Of a DNA stretch of 64,000 nucleotides, positions 32,246 to 42,739 are shown one piece after another. The DNA is taken from the NCBI RefSeq assembly GCF_026151205.1, contig NC_087080.1, forward strand, positions 6,799,096 to 6,863,095. Direction: 5' to 3'. The translations under genes and the position numbers were made by a program. The stretch's first letter is position 1; each line of letters starts with the position of its first letter. Under the pieces are notes generated by a model. That model was not told the origin of the DNA. It worked only from the letters and a program-made list of their open reading frames with translations, and searched no databases. The stretch comes from Bolinopsis microptera (Eukaryota; Ctenophora; Tentaculata; Lobata; Bolinopsidae).

Positions 32246-33357
32246 CTGAAGATTATTTGGTTAATTAATTGATTTGTGATTTCAGTTTATGAACCACAAA
32301 ATTATCCAAATATAATATTATAACCAACTGCAACCAGTGTATAATATTAACGGAAACAAAACGTCTTTCAAATCCAAATTTTCAGGTAGTAGTTATTTGT
32401 GAACTGACCAGAAGCTTCTCTGATGCTACAAAAAATAAATAAATAAATTCTAACATTTATTACAGGCTTTGACATTACAAATATACCCAAAGAAGATGTG
32501 CATTAAAGTAATCCAAGTGACTAAGCGAGACTTAGTATGGAAATAATAAAATTATGCACTTTAAAATCAGTTTAGAGTTTATGGACAAATATCAAGAATA
32601 TCATCAAAAAGTAAGCGGAAATAAATTATTTTAATGGAACTTTCAGGGAAATGCTATGTTCATTATTTGCAATCAGTTTAGTGAGGTTTCTTGTAGCCAC
32701 ATCATAATATGTTATGATGAAATACAGACTCATGTTTAATATCCATCACGCTTCATTTCCATCTCATTTTCCTGACTAACGTAAAATAGGTTGTGTCTCT
32801 ACAATGTCACACTATTGTGGCATATATGACTATAATATAACTGCAGATAAATAATATTATCTCTTGAATAATATAATTACTGTCACCATGAGACTGAAAA
32901 GTAGACAGCTAGTATTTACTATTTAGTAGTAGATAACCTTCATATTCTCATTAGTCATCACAAACTCAAAATTATCCGCTGAGCCATTAGGTCCGTGAAG
33001 AATCACACGTTCAGGCCAACATACCATTTTCAGCCATATTCCACGTGACTTAACACGTGATAGAGGGACTAGCTTCTCCTTTTAAAGTTTTAAACTTATT
33101 TGTTCAGTTAATTAGAGGTTTAGCGAAAAGTTAAAGAGTTGAACAAAAGTAAAAATATAACTCCACAACTCATATTATAATGAGCTCTAAAGTATTCCTT
33201 ACATCTACATTATATTAATCTAATAGCTAATGAGCACTGCAGTTAATATGAAGTTTTTATATGTATCCGCTTCCCAAATTATAGGCCGTAAAAACAGGGA
33301 AACTCTATTTTGAAGTCTTGTTCGTCTTAATTATCTTCCAAATGGAACGATATTTTG
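32246..33357. other. non-coding tail of unit 1
   Basis: AT-rich sequence matching 43320-44428, with scattered substitutions and small indels. No gene is seen. Confidence 0.5.
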
Positions 33358-34126
33358 CCTCAAGGTTCATCTACAATATCAAAGACCGATCAGAAGACCT
33401 ATTTCCCTACTACAAGAGAGCACATATCCTTCCTCTTGACCAAAGGATTTTCTTTAAAGTCTGCCAGTTAACTTATTAAGCTGTGCATGGGATTGCACCG
33501 GCCTACATACAGAATCTTGTAGTGATTGAAAACCCATTGATAATAGCTAGTACAAGATCAAAAGTAGAAGGAGATTGTTACAGACTAAAGACTCCTAAAA
33601 CTACAAATAGTAAGATTGATCAACGTCGATTCACCAACTACGCACCAACTACATGGAACTCACTTCCCTGGGAGATACGATCACTACGCAACATTATAGA
33701 CAGTTTCAAAGGTAGCCTTAAACATTATTTATATGGCCGTATGTGATTAGTGCTGTTTTTTTTTCTTTGTTCTTATGATTTGTTTGAGGGTGTATCTTTA
33801 TTTTTTAGTGCAAAGTGTATAATTATATTAATAAACCTTCCTATGATTCCTATAAGTATATTATGTTACTTTTGAAGTGTTTTCTGGTGGTTTATTGTTA
33901 ATCGTAGTGTGGTATATATCAATAAATCTTCCTATGATTACTATATGATATATTTAAAGTTTTAATTTTTCCTAAATAGATTCGTTTTTGAGATGATTTA
34001 GTTGTTTGTTGCTGGATATTTTCACCTCACCCTTTAGCACCGCTCTGACATGGTTAGTACCTGGCACTTGTGTCAGTTGCTAACCATATGGGCGGTATAC
34101 AAGCAAATTATTTCATTTCATTTCAT
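33358..34126 (+). mobile_element. 5'-truncated LINE tail at the duplication junction
   Basis: Encodes the C-terminal end of a non-LTR RT protein: LPLDQRIFFKVCQLTY, then after a stop AVHGIAPAYIQNLV, and RRFTNYAPTTWNSLPWEIRS with FKGSLKHYLYGR. This is the familiar CR1/jockey-type tail. A ~380-bp 3' region and a short TTTCA repeat (34109-34125) follow. It sits exactly between the end of unit 1 and the start of unit 2. Confidence 0.8.
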
Positions 34127-34532
34127 ATTGAATGAGAATGTTTGTTTGACAATATATGATACATTGTTCGATGTTTAAAGTTGATAATGTATAATCTTTA
34201 ACACTGCAATAAAATTTTGTTACATATTAATTTCTAAGCATCAAATTCGTAAATTTCGATAGAAACAAAAAAAAAGATTAAAATGTGACAAATATCATTG
34301 TTAATTAATTATGAAAATCACAGATAATTCGATTAAAAGACATATTGAAATCCCGCAGTATGACTGTTAAACAAGGAACTGAAACCGAGGGGTTTCGTTC
34401 AGGCCCTTCACATTGTGTTTCTGTCTAGTTCTAATGTACCGTCACAATAGTGACTTTAATATATCATATAAATGCTTTATACTATTTTCGCTAAGATACT
34501 ATTTTCGCGTCATTCAATATCTTTATCTATGT

Positions 34533-37031
34533 TTATAGATAGTTCCAATCTGCCGGATTTTTCTCTGATTCATCATTTCCGTAATCATTTGACTCCTGTT
34601 GGTTCTCTGATTCACCAGCTCTGTAATCATTTAACTCATGGTGGTCTTCTGATTCATCAGCTCCGTGTTCATTCGATTCTTGGTAGTCCTCTGATTCATC
34701 ATTTCCGTAATCATTTGAATCCTGTTGGTCCTCTGATTCATCAGCTCCGTGTTCATTTGACTCCTGTTGGTTCTCTGATTCATCAGCTCCGTAATCATTT
34801 AACTCATGGTGGTCTTCTGATTCATCAGCTCCGTGTTCATTCGACTCTTGGTGGTCCTCTGATTCATCAGCGCCGCGAATGTTTGACTCTCCACTAAGTT
34901 CTTGTTCCTCTGATTGCTCTATTTCAGTGGAAGATGGTGAACTCGTAATGGGAGATGAGCTAGAGTTGCCATTAGTATGGTTGACATCTTGGTGGTCCTC
35001 TGATTCATCAGCGCCGCGAATGTTTGACTCTCCACTATGTTCTTGTTCCTCTAATTGCTCTATTTCAGTGGAAGATTCTACGTTCCACTCTTCTGAACTT
35101 CCCTCGGATTCATAATTTTCTTGTCCATTTGACTCCCACAAATGTTCATGTGATTCATCATTTCCGTGTTCATTTGACTCCTGATGGTCCTCTGATTCAT
35201 CAGCTCCGTGTTCATTCGACTCTTGGTGGTCCTCTGATTCATCAGCTCCGTGTTCATTCGAATCTTGGTCCTCTGATTCATTAGCTCCGTGTTCATTCGA
35301 CTCTTGGTGGTCCTCTGATTCATCATTTCCGTGTTCATTCGACTCTTGGTGGTCCTCTGATTCATCAGCTCTGAGCTTGTTTGAATCTCCACTATGTTCT
35401 TGTTCTTGTTCCCCTGATTGCTCTATTTCAGTGGAAGATGGTGAACTCGTAATGGGAGATGAGCTAGAGTTGCCATTAGTATGGTTGACATCTTGGTGGT
35501 CCTCTGATTCATCAGCGCCGCGAATGTTTGACTCTCCACTATGTTCTTGTTCCTCTAATTGCTCTATTTCAGTGGAAGATTCTACGTTCCACTCTTCTGA
35601 ACTTCCCTCGGATTCATAATTTTCTTGTCCATATGACTCCCACAAATGTTCATGTGATTCATCATTTCCGTGTTCATTTGACTCCTGATGGTCCTCTGAT
35701 TCATCAGCTCCGTGTTCATTCGACTCTTGGTGGTCCTCTGATTCATCAGCTCCGTGTTCATTCGAATCTTGGTCCTCTGATTCATTAGCTCCGTGTTCAT
35801 TCGACTCTTGGTGGTCCTCTGATTCATCATTTCCGTGTTCATTCGACTCTTGGTGGTCCTCTGATTCATCAGCTCTGAGCTTGTTTGAATCTCCACTATG
35901 TTCTTGTTCATGTTCCTCTGATTGCTCTATTTCAGTGGAAGATGGTGAACTCGTTATGGGAAATGAGCTAAAGTTGTCACTAGTAATAGTATGGTTGACA
36001 TTTTGTACAGATTTCGAAAAGCCAGAACTTGATCGCTCAATGCTAGGAGATGTTGGAAATTCAGAGCTCGATTGCGAGTCTGCGGTCACAGGAGACGAAG
36101 AGGAACTTGAACTGGAAGATGAGCTAGAGTGGTCGACAGTTTGGGGCTCTCTGTTTGCAGATTTTGAGTAGTCAGAAGTTGATTGCTCAGTGTTCGCAGA
36201 TTTAGAAAAGTTAGAACTTGATCGTTCATTTTCCGAAGTCGATGAGGAACTTGAACTGGAAGATGAGCTAGAGTGGTCGACAGTTTGGGGCTCTCTGTTT
36301 GCAGATTTTGAGTAGTCAGAAGTTGATTGCTCAGTGTTTGCAGATTTAGAAAAGTTAGAACTCGATCGCTCAACGCTAGGAGATGTTGGAAATTCAGAAC
36401 TTGATCGTTCATTTTCCGAAGTCGATGAGGAACTTGAACTGGAAGATGAGCTAGAGTGGTCGACAGTTTGGGGCTCTCTGTTTGCAGATTTTGAGTAGTC
36501 AGAAGTTGATTGCTCAGTGTTCGCAGATTTAGAAAAGTTAGAACTTGATCGTTCATTTTCCGAAGTCGATGAGTAACTTGATGATGAGCTTGAGGGGGTG
36601 GCGGTTTGTTCCTCATCGCGTTCAGATTTCGAGAAGTCAGAACTTGTCTGCGAACTTCTATTTTGTTCGTTTCTTGAAAACGATGGAGAACTTTTAGTGG
36701 AAGATGAGCTAGAACTTGAGCTAGAACTTGAATGCTCGCTATTCTGAGGTTTCGAATAATCATAACTTGATTGTGAATAGTTTCCTGAGATTGACGGAGG
36801 ACTAGCGGAGGAAGAAGAGCTATGATGTTCGCTGTGTGAGTGGTGCTCACTCTCCCAATGTTGTTCTGTAACAAACTCTTCTCCCTCTTTTTGCTGTGCA
36901 GGTTCAATACTTTGTGAAGGCTCATTCTTATCGAATTCAGAATCGTCCATGTCAGCTCTCGATTCCGTTGGCCTGGCATGTAAAGTCGACACAATCACCA
37001 GCATGAGCAATATAAATAATCCGTTCTTCAT
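34533..37031 (-). CDS. secreted Ser/Asp/Glu-rich repeat protein B
   Basis: 832 aa, paralogue of protein A. It has the same signal peptide (MKNGLFILLMLVIVSTLHA, two residues longer), His/Glu/Ser segment, Ser-run repeats with TSENERSSSNFSKSANTEQS, and acidic GADESEDHQESNEH-type repeats. It has fewer Ser-rich repeats than A. Its acidic half contains an internal duplication of ~168 residues, each starting at a HTNGNSSSSPITSSPSST or similar block and ending in WNVESSTEIEQLEEQEHS. The C-terminus is EKNPADWNYL. As in A, a GTTTCCAG acceptor 3 bases upstream implies a 5' UTR intron. Likely a secreted matrix phosphoprotein; function inferred. Confidence 0.85.
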   Translation of the reverse strand: MKNGLFILLMLVIVSTLHARPTESRADMDDSEFDKNEPSQSIEPAQQKEGEEFVTEQHWESEHHSHSEHHSSSSSASPPSISGNYSQSSYDYSKPQNSEHSSSSSSSSSSSTKSSPSFSRNEQNRSSQTSSDFSKSERDEEQTATPSSSSSSYSSTSENERSSSNFSKSANTEQSTSDYSKSANREPQTVDHSSSSSSSSSSSTSENERSSSEFPTSPSVERSSSNFSKSANTEQSTSDYSKSANREPQTVDHSSSSSSSSSSSTSENERSSSNFSKSANTEQSTSDYSKSANREPQTVDHSSSSSSSSSSSSPVTADSQSSSEFPTSPSIERSSSGFSKSVQNVNHTITSDNFSSFPITSSPSSTEIEQSEEHEQEHSGDSNKLRADESEDHQESNEHGNDESEDHQESNEHGANESEDQDSNEHGADESEDHQESNEHGADESEDHQESNEHGNDESHEHLWESYGQENYESEGSSEEWNVESSTEIEQLEEQEHSGESNIRGADESEDHQDVNHTNGNSSSSPITSSPSSTEIEQSGEQEQEHSGDSNKLRADESEDHQESNEHGNDESEDHQESNEHGANESEDQDSNEHGADESEDHQESNEHGADESEDHQESNEHGNDESHEHLWESNGQENYESEGSSEEWNVESSTEIEQLEEQEHSGESNIRGADESEDHQDVNHTNGNSSSSPITSSPSSTEIEQSEEQELSGESNIRGADESEDHQESNEHGADESEDHHELNDYGADESENQQESNEHGADESEDQQDSNDYGNDESEDYQESNEHGADESEDHHELNDYRAGESENQQESNDYGNDESEKNPADWNYL

Positions 37032-37903
37032 ATCCTGGAAACAAGGTTAATTCATTGAGACGATGGAAAGTAAACTATGCTATTATTATAATCAATTATA
37101 TATATTAAAGTTCTAAATAACAGATAGTGTAAACTCAACGCTGCTATCTAATCTTTCTTTAAAGAAACAGAATTATTAAACTTGCATTCTGCGCCAAATT
37201 GCTCTGTCAAAAGCAATATTCCTTTAAGATAATTTAAATCATATTGTTATATACCGTATATTTTTAAGAAATAAATTCCGGCAACTTAGGTCGCGCTTTA
37301 TCAACGAGAACAGGTTTGACTGAGGTCGTTCAACTCTCCCTGGCATCTACAAACTATTAACAGCAAACACCAAGGAGGTATAGGCAGGACGGAGGACCAT
37401 TATCTGGACCTCTCAGCACACGACCAAGCATTCTCTATCGACTTTTCTCCACTCTAGCCGATATAGATAGTGGTTCACTCTTGCAGCGTTTATACAGATT
37501 GGCGTTCGAAATAACCCCCGGGTATTTATAATTCAAAATCGTTCTTAAATGACGCCTGTGTACAACATCCAACTTCTCTTATAATCAATTAATGGTGTTA
37601 GTTGAGGGTTAATGGTGTTAGTTGAGGTTAAAACTTAGCTCGAAACTTAGCTCCGCGCACAGGTCAAACAGCTAAGATGACTGCATGATTGATCTGTTTT
37701 CAGTTACATTTTTAATTGCAGACGAACCATTTCTGTATTGAATTAAGGCTCACGACAACCATTCAGCTTGTCTGTAATTGTCATTCACATCAATTCGGGT
37801 AAGTTAATGCTTTAATGAGTAAAGGCGGGCTTTATTGAGCCTCTTTATTGCCATAGCAACCAAACGGAAATTCAAAGTTGATTACAAGATTGTTTTCGCG
37901 CCG
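37032..37903. other. upstream region of protein B gene
   Basis: Non-coding and largely alignable to the corresponding unit 1 sequence. About 37240-37470 has no match in unit 1. No gene is seen. Confidence 0.5.
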
Positions 37904-38168
37904 TTAGAAGGGCCCCGCTGTGCGGGGGGGGGGGGGGGGGGGGCCAAATCGTCGTTTGAATGTGGGACAATTTCGAAAAACTTAACTAAAGTACTAGCAA
38001 AACTGCGCGTTTTGCTCTAGATACACACTTTTTTAGAGATTTTAACGGCGTATCCTCTAAAATCACCTAATTTGTTAAATTTTAGGGAGGTGCACCAAAA
38101 GGGGAGGGGGCGCCAACAGGGGGGGGCGCTTTTCGGCGGGGGCACCAACAGGCAATGTTACACCACTG
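37904..38168 (-). mobile_element. hAT-type MITE, left-truncated copy in unit 2
   Basis: Reverse copy of the element at 277-582: it ends CAACAGGCAATGTTACACCACTG at 38168 and has a ~20-base G run near 37924-37943. The opposite terminus is missing. The homologous unit 1 site (about 30703-30770) was lost on insertion. It cuts the pentraxin segment directly after KLGTL. Confidence 0.75.
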
Positions 38169-38468
38169 GAGAGTACCCAATTTCGCAATGTCCATGTCGG
38201 TTAATCCGTAGAGTCCTGTCTCCCCTTCACCTAGGATAATCTCGTTGTCATTCCCCGGTACAGTGTAGCTGAACCAATACCTCTTGTTATCAGAGAAACT
38301 CTTCTGCTGCCAGGCACACACTGCCCGTCCAGTAAGAGCGGGTAAATCAGGGTTGTAGCTGATGAAGTTATCTATGTTAGCGGGTCCAGGGAAATCCAGG
38401 ATCTGGTTGTGTCCAACGTCACCCAGGACCAGTCCGGCCACCAATAGTAGAGTAGTTGTAGCTAACAT
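38169..38468 (-). pseudogene. pentraxin-domain protein, first coding exon, disrupted
   Basis: Minus strand from ATG 38468: signal peptide MLATTTLLLVAGLVLGDV, then the N-terminal part of a pentraxin/LamG domain (ILDFPGPANIDNFIS, NPDLPALTGRAVCAWQQ, YWFSYTVPGNDNEIILGEGE). The conserved order PG, P-L-T, C-x-W, FSY and NEI/L matches the family, which are secreted calcium-dependent pattern-recognition lectins. The frame is cut after KLGTL by the hAT-type MITE, and no second half with the WH-C motif is found, so the locus is likely dead. An acceptor just before the ATG suggests a 5' UTR exon. Confidence 0.7.
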
Positions 38469-38514
38469 GTCTGCCAAGATAAGTGAGGAGTCAACAAACT
38501 GTACCCGGTTAAGT

Positions 38515-38537
38515 ACCCCCCCCCCCCCCCCCCCCCC
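38515..38537. repeat. poly-C run
   Basis: Uninterrupted C run of ~21 bases upstream of the pentraxin exon. Such runs elsewhere in the window lie in MITEs; no terminal repeats were found here. Confidence 0.6.
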
Positions 38538-39163
38538 TCATCTAGAGGAGTCAGCCACGCAGATCTTTGAGGTGCATCTTTAATTTCAGCTTACTCTCTT
38601 GGACATTATTTTCACAGCATGGAGTTCAGAACCATCCACGCGTTCCAGGTCTTCTCGAAACTAATGAAATAAATTTTTCTATGAGGCCTTCAAGGATTAA
38701 AATTACTTTATTGCGGCTTATATCAGAGTTTTCCAATGCGTCTCATTAAGTTTGTACGGTAGTTACACTTCAAGTAACGTAAATGTAATGCCTTGGGAGC
38801 TGTTTATTCAACACAGGAAACAGTGTTTTATCTATTATTGATAAATATTGACCGAATATTCCCTCAAATTACATTAAATAATTGTCGACCATTTATTCCG
38901 TTTATTATCTGATAAAGGAGTGCACTATGTCATCATGAGCTCCCAGTGCTCTTAACAGTTAACACGTAGCTTGGTTCTAGAGAAGCAGAGGTACAAGCTG
39001 AACCTGGGGGAATAGTTAGATCATAGTAACAGTTACACATCAGTGTAATTATAATAGAAACACAGATCAGCACTTTTAGAACGAAGGGGGATATGTACTG
39101 GTGGATATTTCCAAGATCTCACTACCTGATAACAATGTTAACAAGCAAAACAAAGAAGTTAAC

Positions 39164-39355
39164 CTGAGGAGAGAGCGATATCATTGAGGGCCATCAGTAA
39201 ACTCTCCCCCTCAACGTAAGCAAATGATAGGTTGACACAGCCAGGGTACCCCCTTTCTGGGTCTCCATTCCTCTCCAGTTTCCATGTGTGTTAGCTCTGA
39301 GGTGACTTTCTCTACAAACCTGGCACTCAGCAATTTCACGTAGTTGTGGTCGTAG
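39164..39355 (-). pseudogene. NFS1: NFS1 (cysteine desulfurase) exon, frameshifted
   Basis: Minus-strand exon between a TTTCAG acceptor and a CAG|GTTAAC donor. The first half reads SYDHNYVKLLSARFVEKVTS and the second half [20 protein letters not shown] with [16 protein letters not shown]. This is the highly conserved stretch of NFS1 just before the active-site Cys loop (SACTSASLEPS). The two halves are in different frames (+1 shift near SELTH). No neighbouring NFS1 exon was found on either side, so this is an isolated, dead exon copied from the NFS1 gene, or contains an assembly error. Confidence 0.75.
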
Positions 39356-39646
39356 CTGAAATGGTTTAAATTCAAAATTGGGTCATCATCTCAACATTTT
39401 TCAGCGTTCAACCTTTGGGAAATTCTTTCCTTAACTGTCATTCATGGTGATTGTGATCACTCATCGCCCATATTCAATATGGTATATATGGGCCGCCACG
39501 AGCTGTGAAGGATTGACATCGTCAATCAAAATCCCTCTACCTCCAGCATTCACTATCGATAATTTAATAATACATTTAAGAAGAGGCCAGAGGGTTCGGT
39601 TTTTAATTAGTTACGTCGTTTGAATTAAAATATCTGGCTATATCTG

Positions 39647-41159
39647 TTAAGGCCAGAGGGGGGGGGGTAAATGGCACTTTTGTAGTTTTTGCATATTTGA
39701 TAATAGCTACTGGAGACGAACAAAAAGAAAAAAACCAGATCAAAATCTGACCTTGCGCTTCTGAGATATCGCGCCCTAAATTTTGAGGTTTACCTGTAAT
39801 TACATGTTAAACTGGAACTTTAAACGGCTGTAACTTTTTTGTCCTTTCGATTCCTTAGTTGAGAAAACCGGCCACTCCCTGATCTTGAGGTTTGGTACGG
39901 TGGTTCCTTGGACAATTTTCCTCACTTCTGATGCAGCGATTTTTTTATTTGACTCGGTTCTCGAATTATGAGGTTAACCAGGTCAAAAATTCGAAAAATT
40001 TAATTGGTTAACCTCATAATTCGAAAACTGAGTCAAATTTAAAAAATCGCTGCATCAGATATCTAGATAGTTGTCCAAGGAACCACTGTACCAAATCTCA
40101 ATATCAGGGGGTGGCTGGTTTTCTCAACTAAGGAATTGAAAACCACAAAAGTGTGTTTTGAGATAAATACATTTTAGTGTTTTCAAAATTTTGAATATTT
40201 ACTGGAATGTGTCACAGTTCGTTAGTTAGGACTTTGTATACCCTTAATGACGTTTGCTTGATAAGACCTGGCCATTCCCTGAATGATTTTAGCCAATTTC
40301 AGTAGTTGGTGTCATCGCATTGTAAAAAATGAGGTTAACCAAGATTTCCTGTAAACAGTAACTGATTGAAATTAGTAACAATTTGATTGTTAACCTCACT
40401 ATAGACCATATAACACTGGGATTAGTTTATCAACATGTTATTATATTAATAGTAAAACATTTGCACCGTGAAACGATTAAGTTTTTGAGGTTAACATGTA
40501 ATTAACTGGTCAGATATCCAAAAAATGAGAGGTTAACCTCATTTTTTAGCCATTTACGAGTACAATCTTCTATTTAAATATAGTCAGTTCGAATCACCTT
40601 TGTTACGTGATTATAGTTGTAGGCAAATTGTGATCCCAATAGATACCTAACTGCGATATTATGGTATATTACAAAAGCAAGAATCGTATGTATATTCTTA
40701 CGGTACCAAAATATGATGGTTAACCTCATTTTTTCTCATTTACCAAGATAAAAGAAAGTCGATTAACACGTCATCTATATAGAAATGTTTATACCGTAAA
40801 CTTACGACGAAAATAATAATTCTATCATTTGATCTATTCTCGCTATATCTAAAACAAGAGGTTAACCTCATTTAATCACGTTTGGATATCACTTTTTCTG
40901 ACAATTATAAACCTAAAATTTAGAGTTTAAATTTGCTGACCGAAATAACAAAACATCATGGAGTGCAATAAAATATTAACCTCAATTTTATTAACCTCAA
41001 TGTTGTATAGTCAATTTTGTGAAAGTTGGTTAACCTCAATTATTAAAAAAAGTTAAGCAGCTACAAATATGTGAATAGCAGCAATGTTTTTGTCATCAAA
41101 AATTGAATTGATTTAGAAAATAATATTTTGGTCAATTTTTTTGACCCCTCTGGCCTTAA
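39647..41159. mobile_element. TTAA-flanked MITE, copy 2, rich in GAGGTTAACCTC
   Basis: 1513 bp beginning TTAAGGCCAGAGGGGGG and ending with the inverted CCCCTCTGGCCTTAA. The interior has at least ten copies of the half- or full palindrome GAGGTTAACCTC (for example around 39970, 40008, 40331, 40528, 40718, 40858, 41028). No transposase ORF is seen. The left 150 bp resemble the inverted right end of the element at 20611-21453. It lies in the unit 2 segment missing from unit 1. Confidence 0.8.
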
Positions 41160-42739
41160 GATGAAGTGAATTGTTTACTTCCTGGCTGCACCAAGTCTCA
41201 CACAGAGATGAGCGGGAACTGTCCCACTTTTCATCCCTCTCTCTTGACCACCTGGCTGACCAGTTTCACTGTCACATTAATATTTACTGTTATCTGCTAC
41301 AGCTAGCTGTCATGGTAACTTAGCTTTAATTTGTTGTTGTCATAGTAACTCCACGGTCAGCTGACCGATCACACGGAACAACAGTACGGTTTATCTGCAA
41401 AGTTAATTATTTAACCATCTCTTTGTTTTTCACAGCTGCTAATTTGTAGCTCACACTTTACAATCGACCCATTTCTAGACCCTCATGACATTGAGACCCT
41501 CTTGTTGAGACATGTTTTCAAGCTAATAGTTATATAATTACGGTACTGAGCAGTACTTTGTCCGTTCACTCGGTACAACAGTGCAAAGATAATTATTTAT
41601 CCACATCTTTGTTATCCATTATTTTGCCACATGTGGCATCTTTAACACGTGACTACATCACAACAAGAGTTTGTTACCAGCATCACGGACAAAGGATACT
41701 CTGAATCTCATCAACTCAGAAGACACTTTTTGCCACACTCATAGAGCAGCTAGCCTGGCAAACTATGATCACAGGTTAGTCAGGCAGTGGCTCACACTCT
41801 GTTGATATCTCTTTAATGAGATTTGATTTGAGGCCTCTCAACTTCCCTAGTTGAGTGTGTCCCACAACCAAGCTCATTGCCTAGAAGTCCTCATTATATA
41901 TTATAATGAACCTGGAAATATGCGGCGTGCAGCTCTCTAAACCAAAACAAAAAAAAAACAAATAATCCGAACATCATTTGATCAATTCTACCAATGGACT
42001 TCGTACCAACAACAAAGAGACTATATAACCATTTTAAATCCATCCGAATTATCATTGATTGCATTCGAGGAAGAAAAAAATCTAATTACCTAATTGAATT
42101 TTCGTCTTCTCACTTTAATAATATTGTGTACTCATGAACCAGACAGTTGTTGTTATTGATTCCCATCTGTAACCACATGGCTTTTCTACTGATATCATTT
42201 GATTTCATTTGAAACACAAAGTTAATGATTTTGCTAAAAGTAAAACAAAATTTGACAATGTGCATTCTATACAAATATCTTCTGTTGTCCAAAAATGTCA
42301 TATCAAATTTAATATTTCGACTGCGTCAGAAAGATGTGCAACATCAAAATTCAGATGTTCTAACTTCTATCAAAGATTTCATCTTGCGGTACTCTCAACG
42401 GGCATTTGTAAAAATGCATCAGCTTTTCTACAATAAACACGTGTATACCAATACATTGTACACAATAATGGTGGCAGTTATGTTGTACATAATATGCACT
42501 AAACTGCGATCAAACTTCACAGTTAACAACAAACACACCATTAAGGTTCAGCAAATGACTTTTCCCTCTTCGCAAAGTTAAAAAAAGGAGTGATCCCGAT
42601 AGAAAGTGTCTCATGATCCTGAACTTCCGGAATAACTAACATGTCATAATAAATTCAGATGAGATTAACGACTTCAGTAATAATTTAATATTTTTAATTC
42701 TTTCTGAAAACTGGAACTGTCCCAAACAACAAAAATCTT
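41160..42739. other. non-coding part of unit 2
   Basis: 41160-41965 has no gene that could be supported. From ~41966 (AATAATCCGAACATC) similarity to unit 1 (30800 on) resumes. The conserved block at 42211-42505 is listed separately. Confidence 0.45.
42211..42505. other. strongly conserved block between duplication units (copy 2)
   Basis: Counterpart of 31163-31456 with two substitutions. An overlapping plus-strand frame from 42225 encodes 118 aa with a hydrophobic stretch, but the differences are both replacements. The block lies in the predicted 3' UTR or downstream flank of the ENKD1-like gene. Confidence 0.5.

Larger units (their letters stand above)
26262..33357. repeat. segmental duplication, unit 1
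   Basis: Similarity to 34128-44428 runs in the same order: Ser/acidic repeat gene, its upstream region, a pentraxin remnant, a conserved ~290-bp block, two ENKD1-like exons and a non-coding tail ending GGAACGATATTTTGC. Unit 1 lacks ~3.75 kb present in unit 2 (38211-41969). It has its own insertion at about 29400-29930. Confidence 0.85.
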
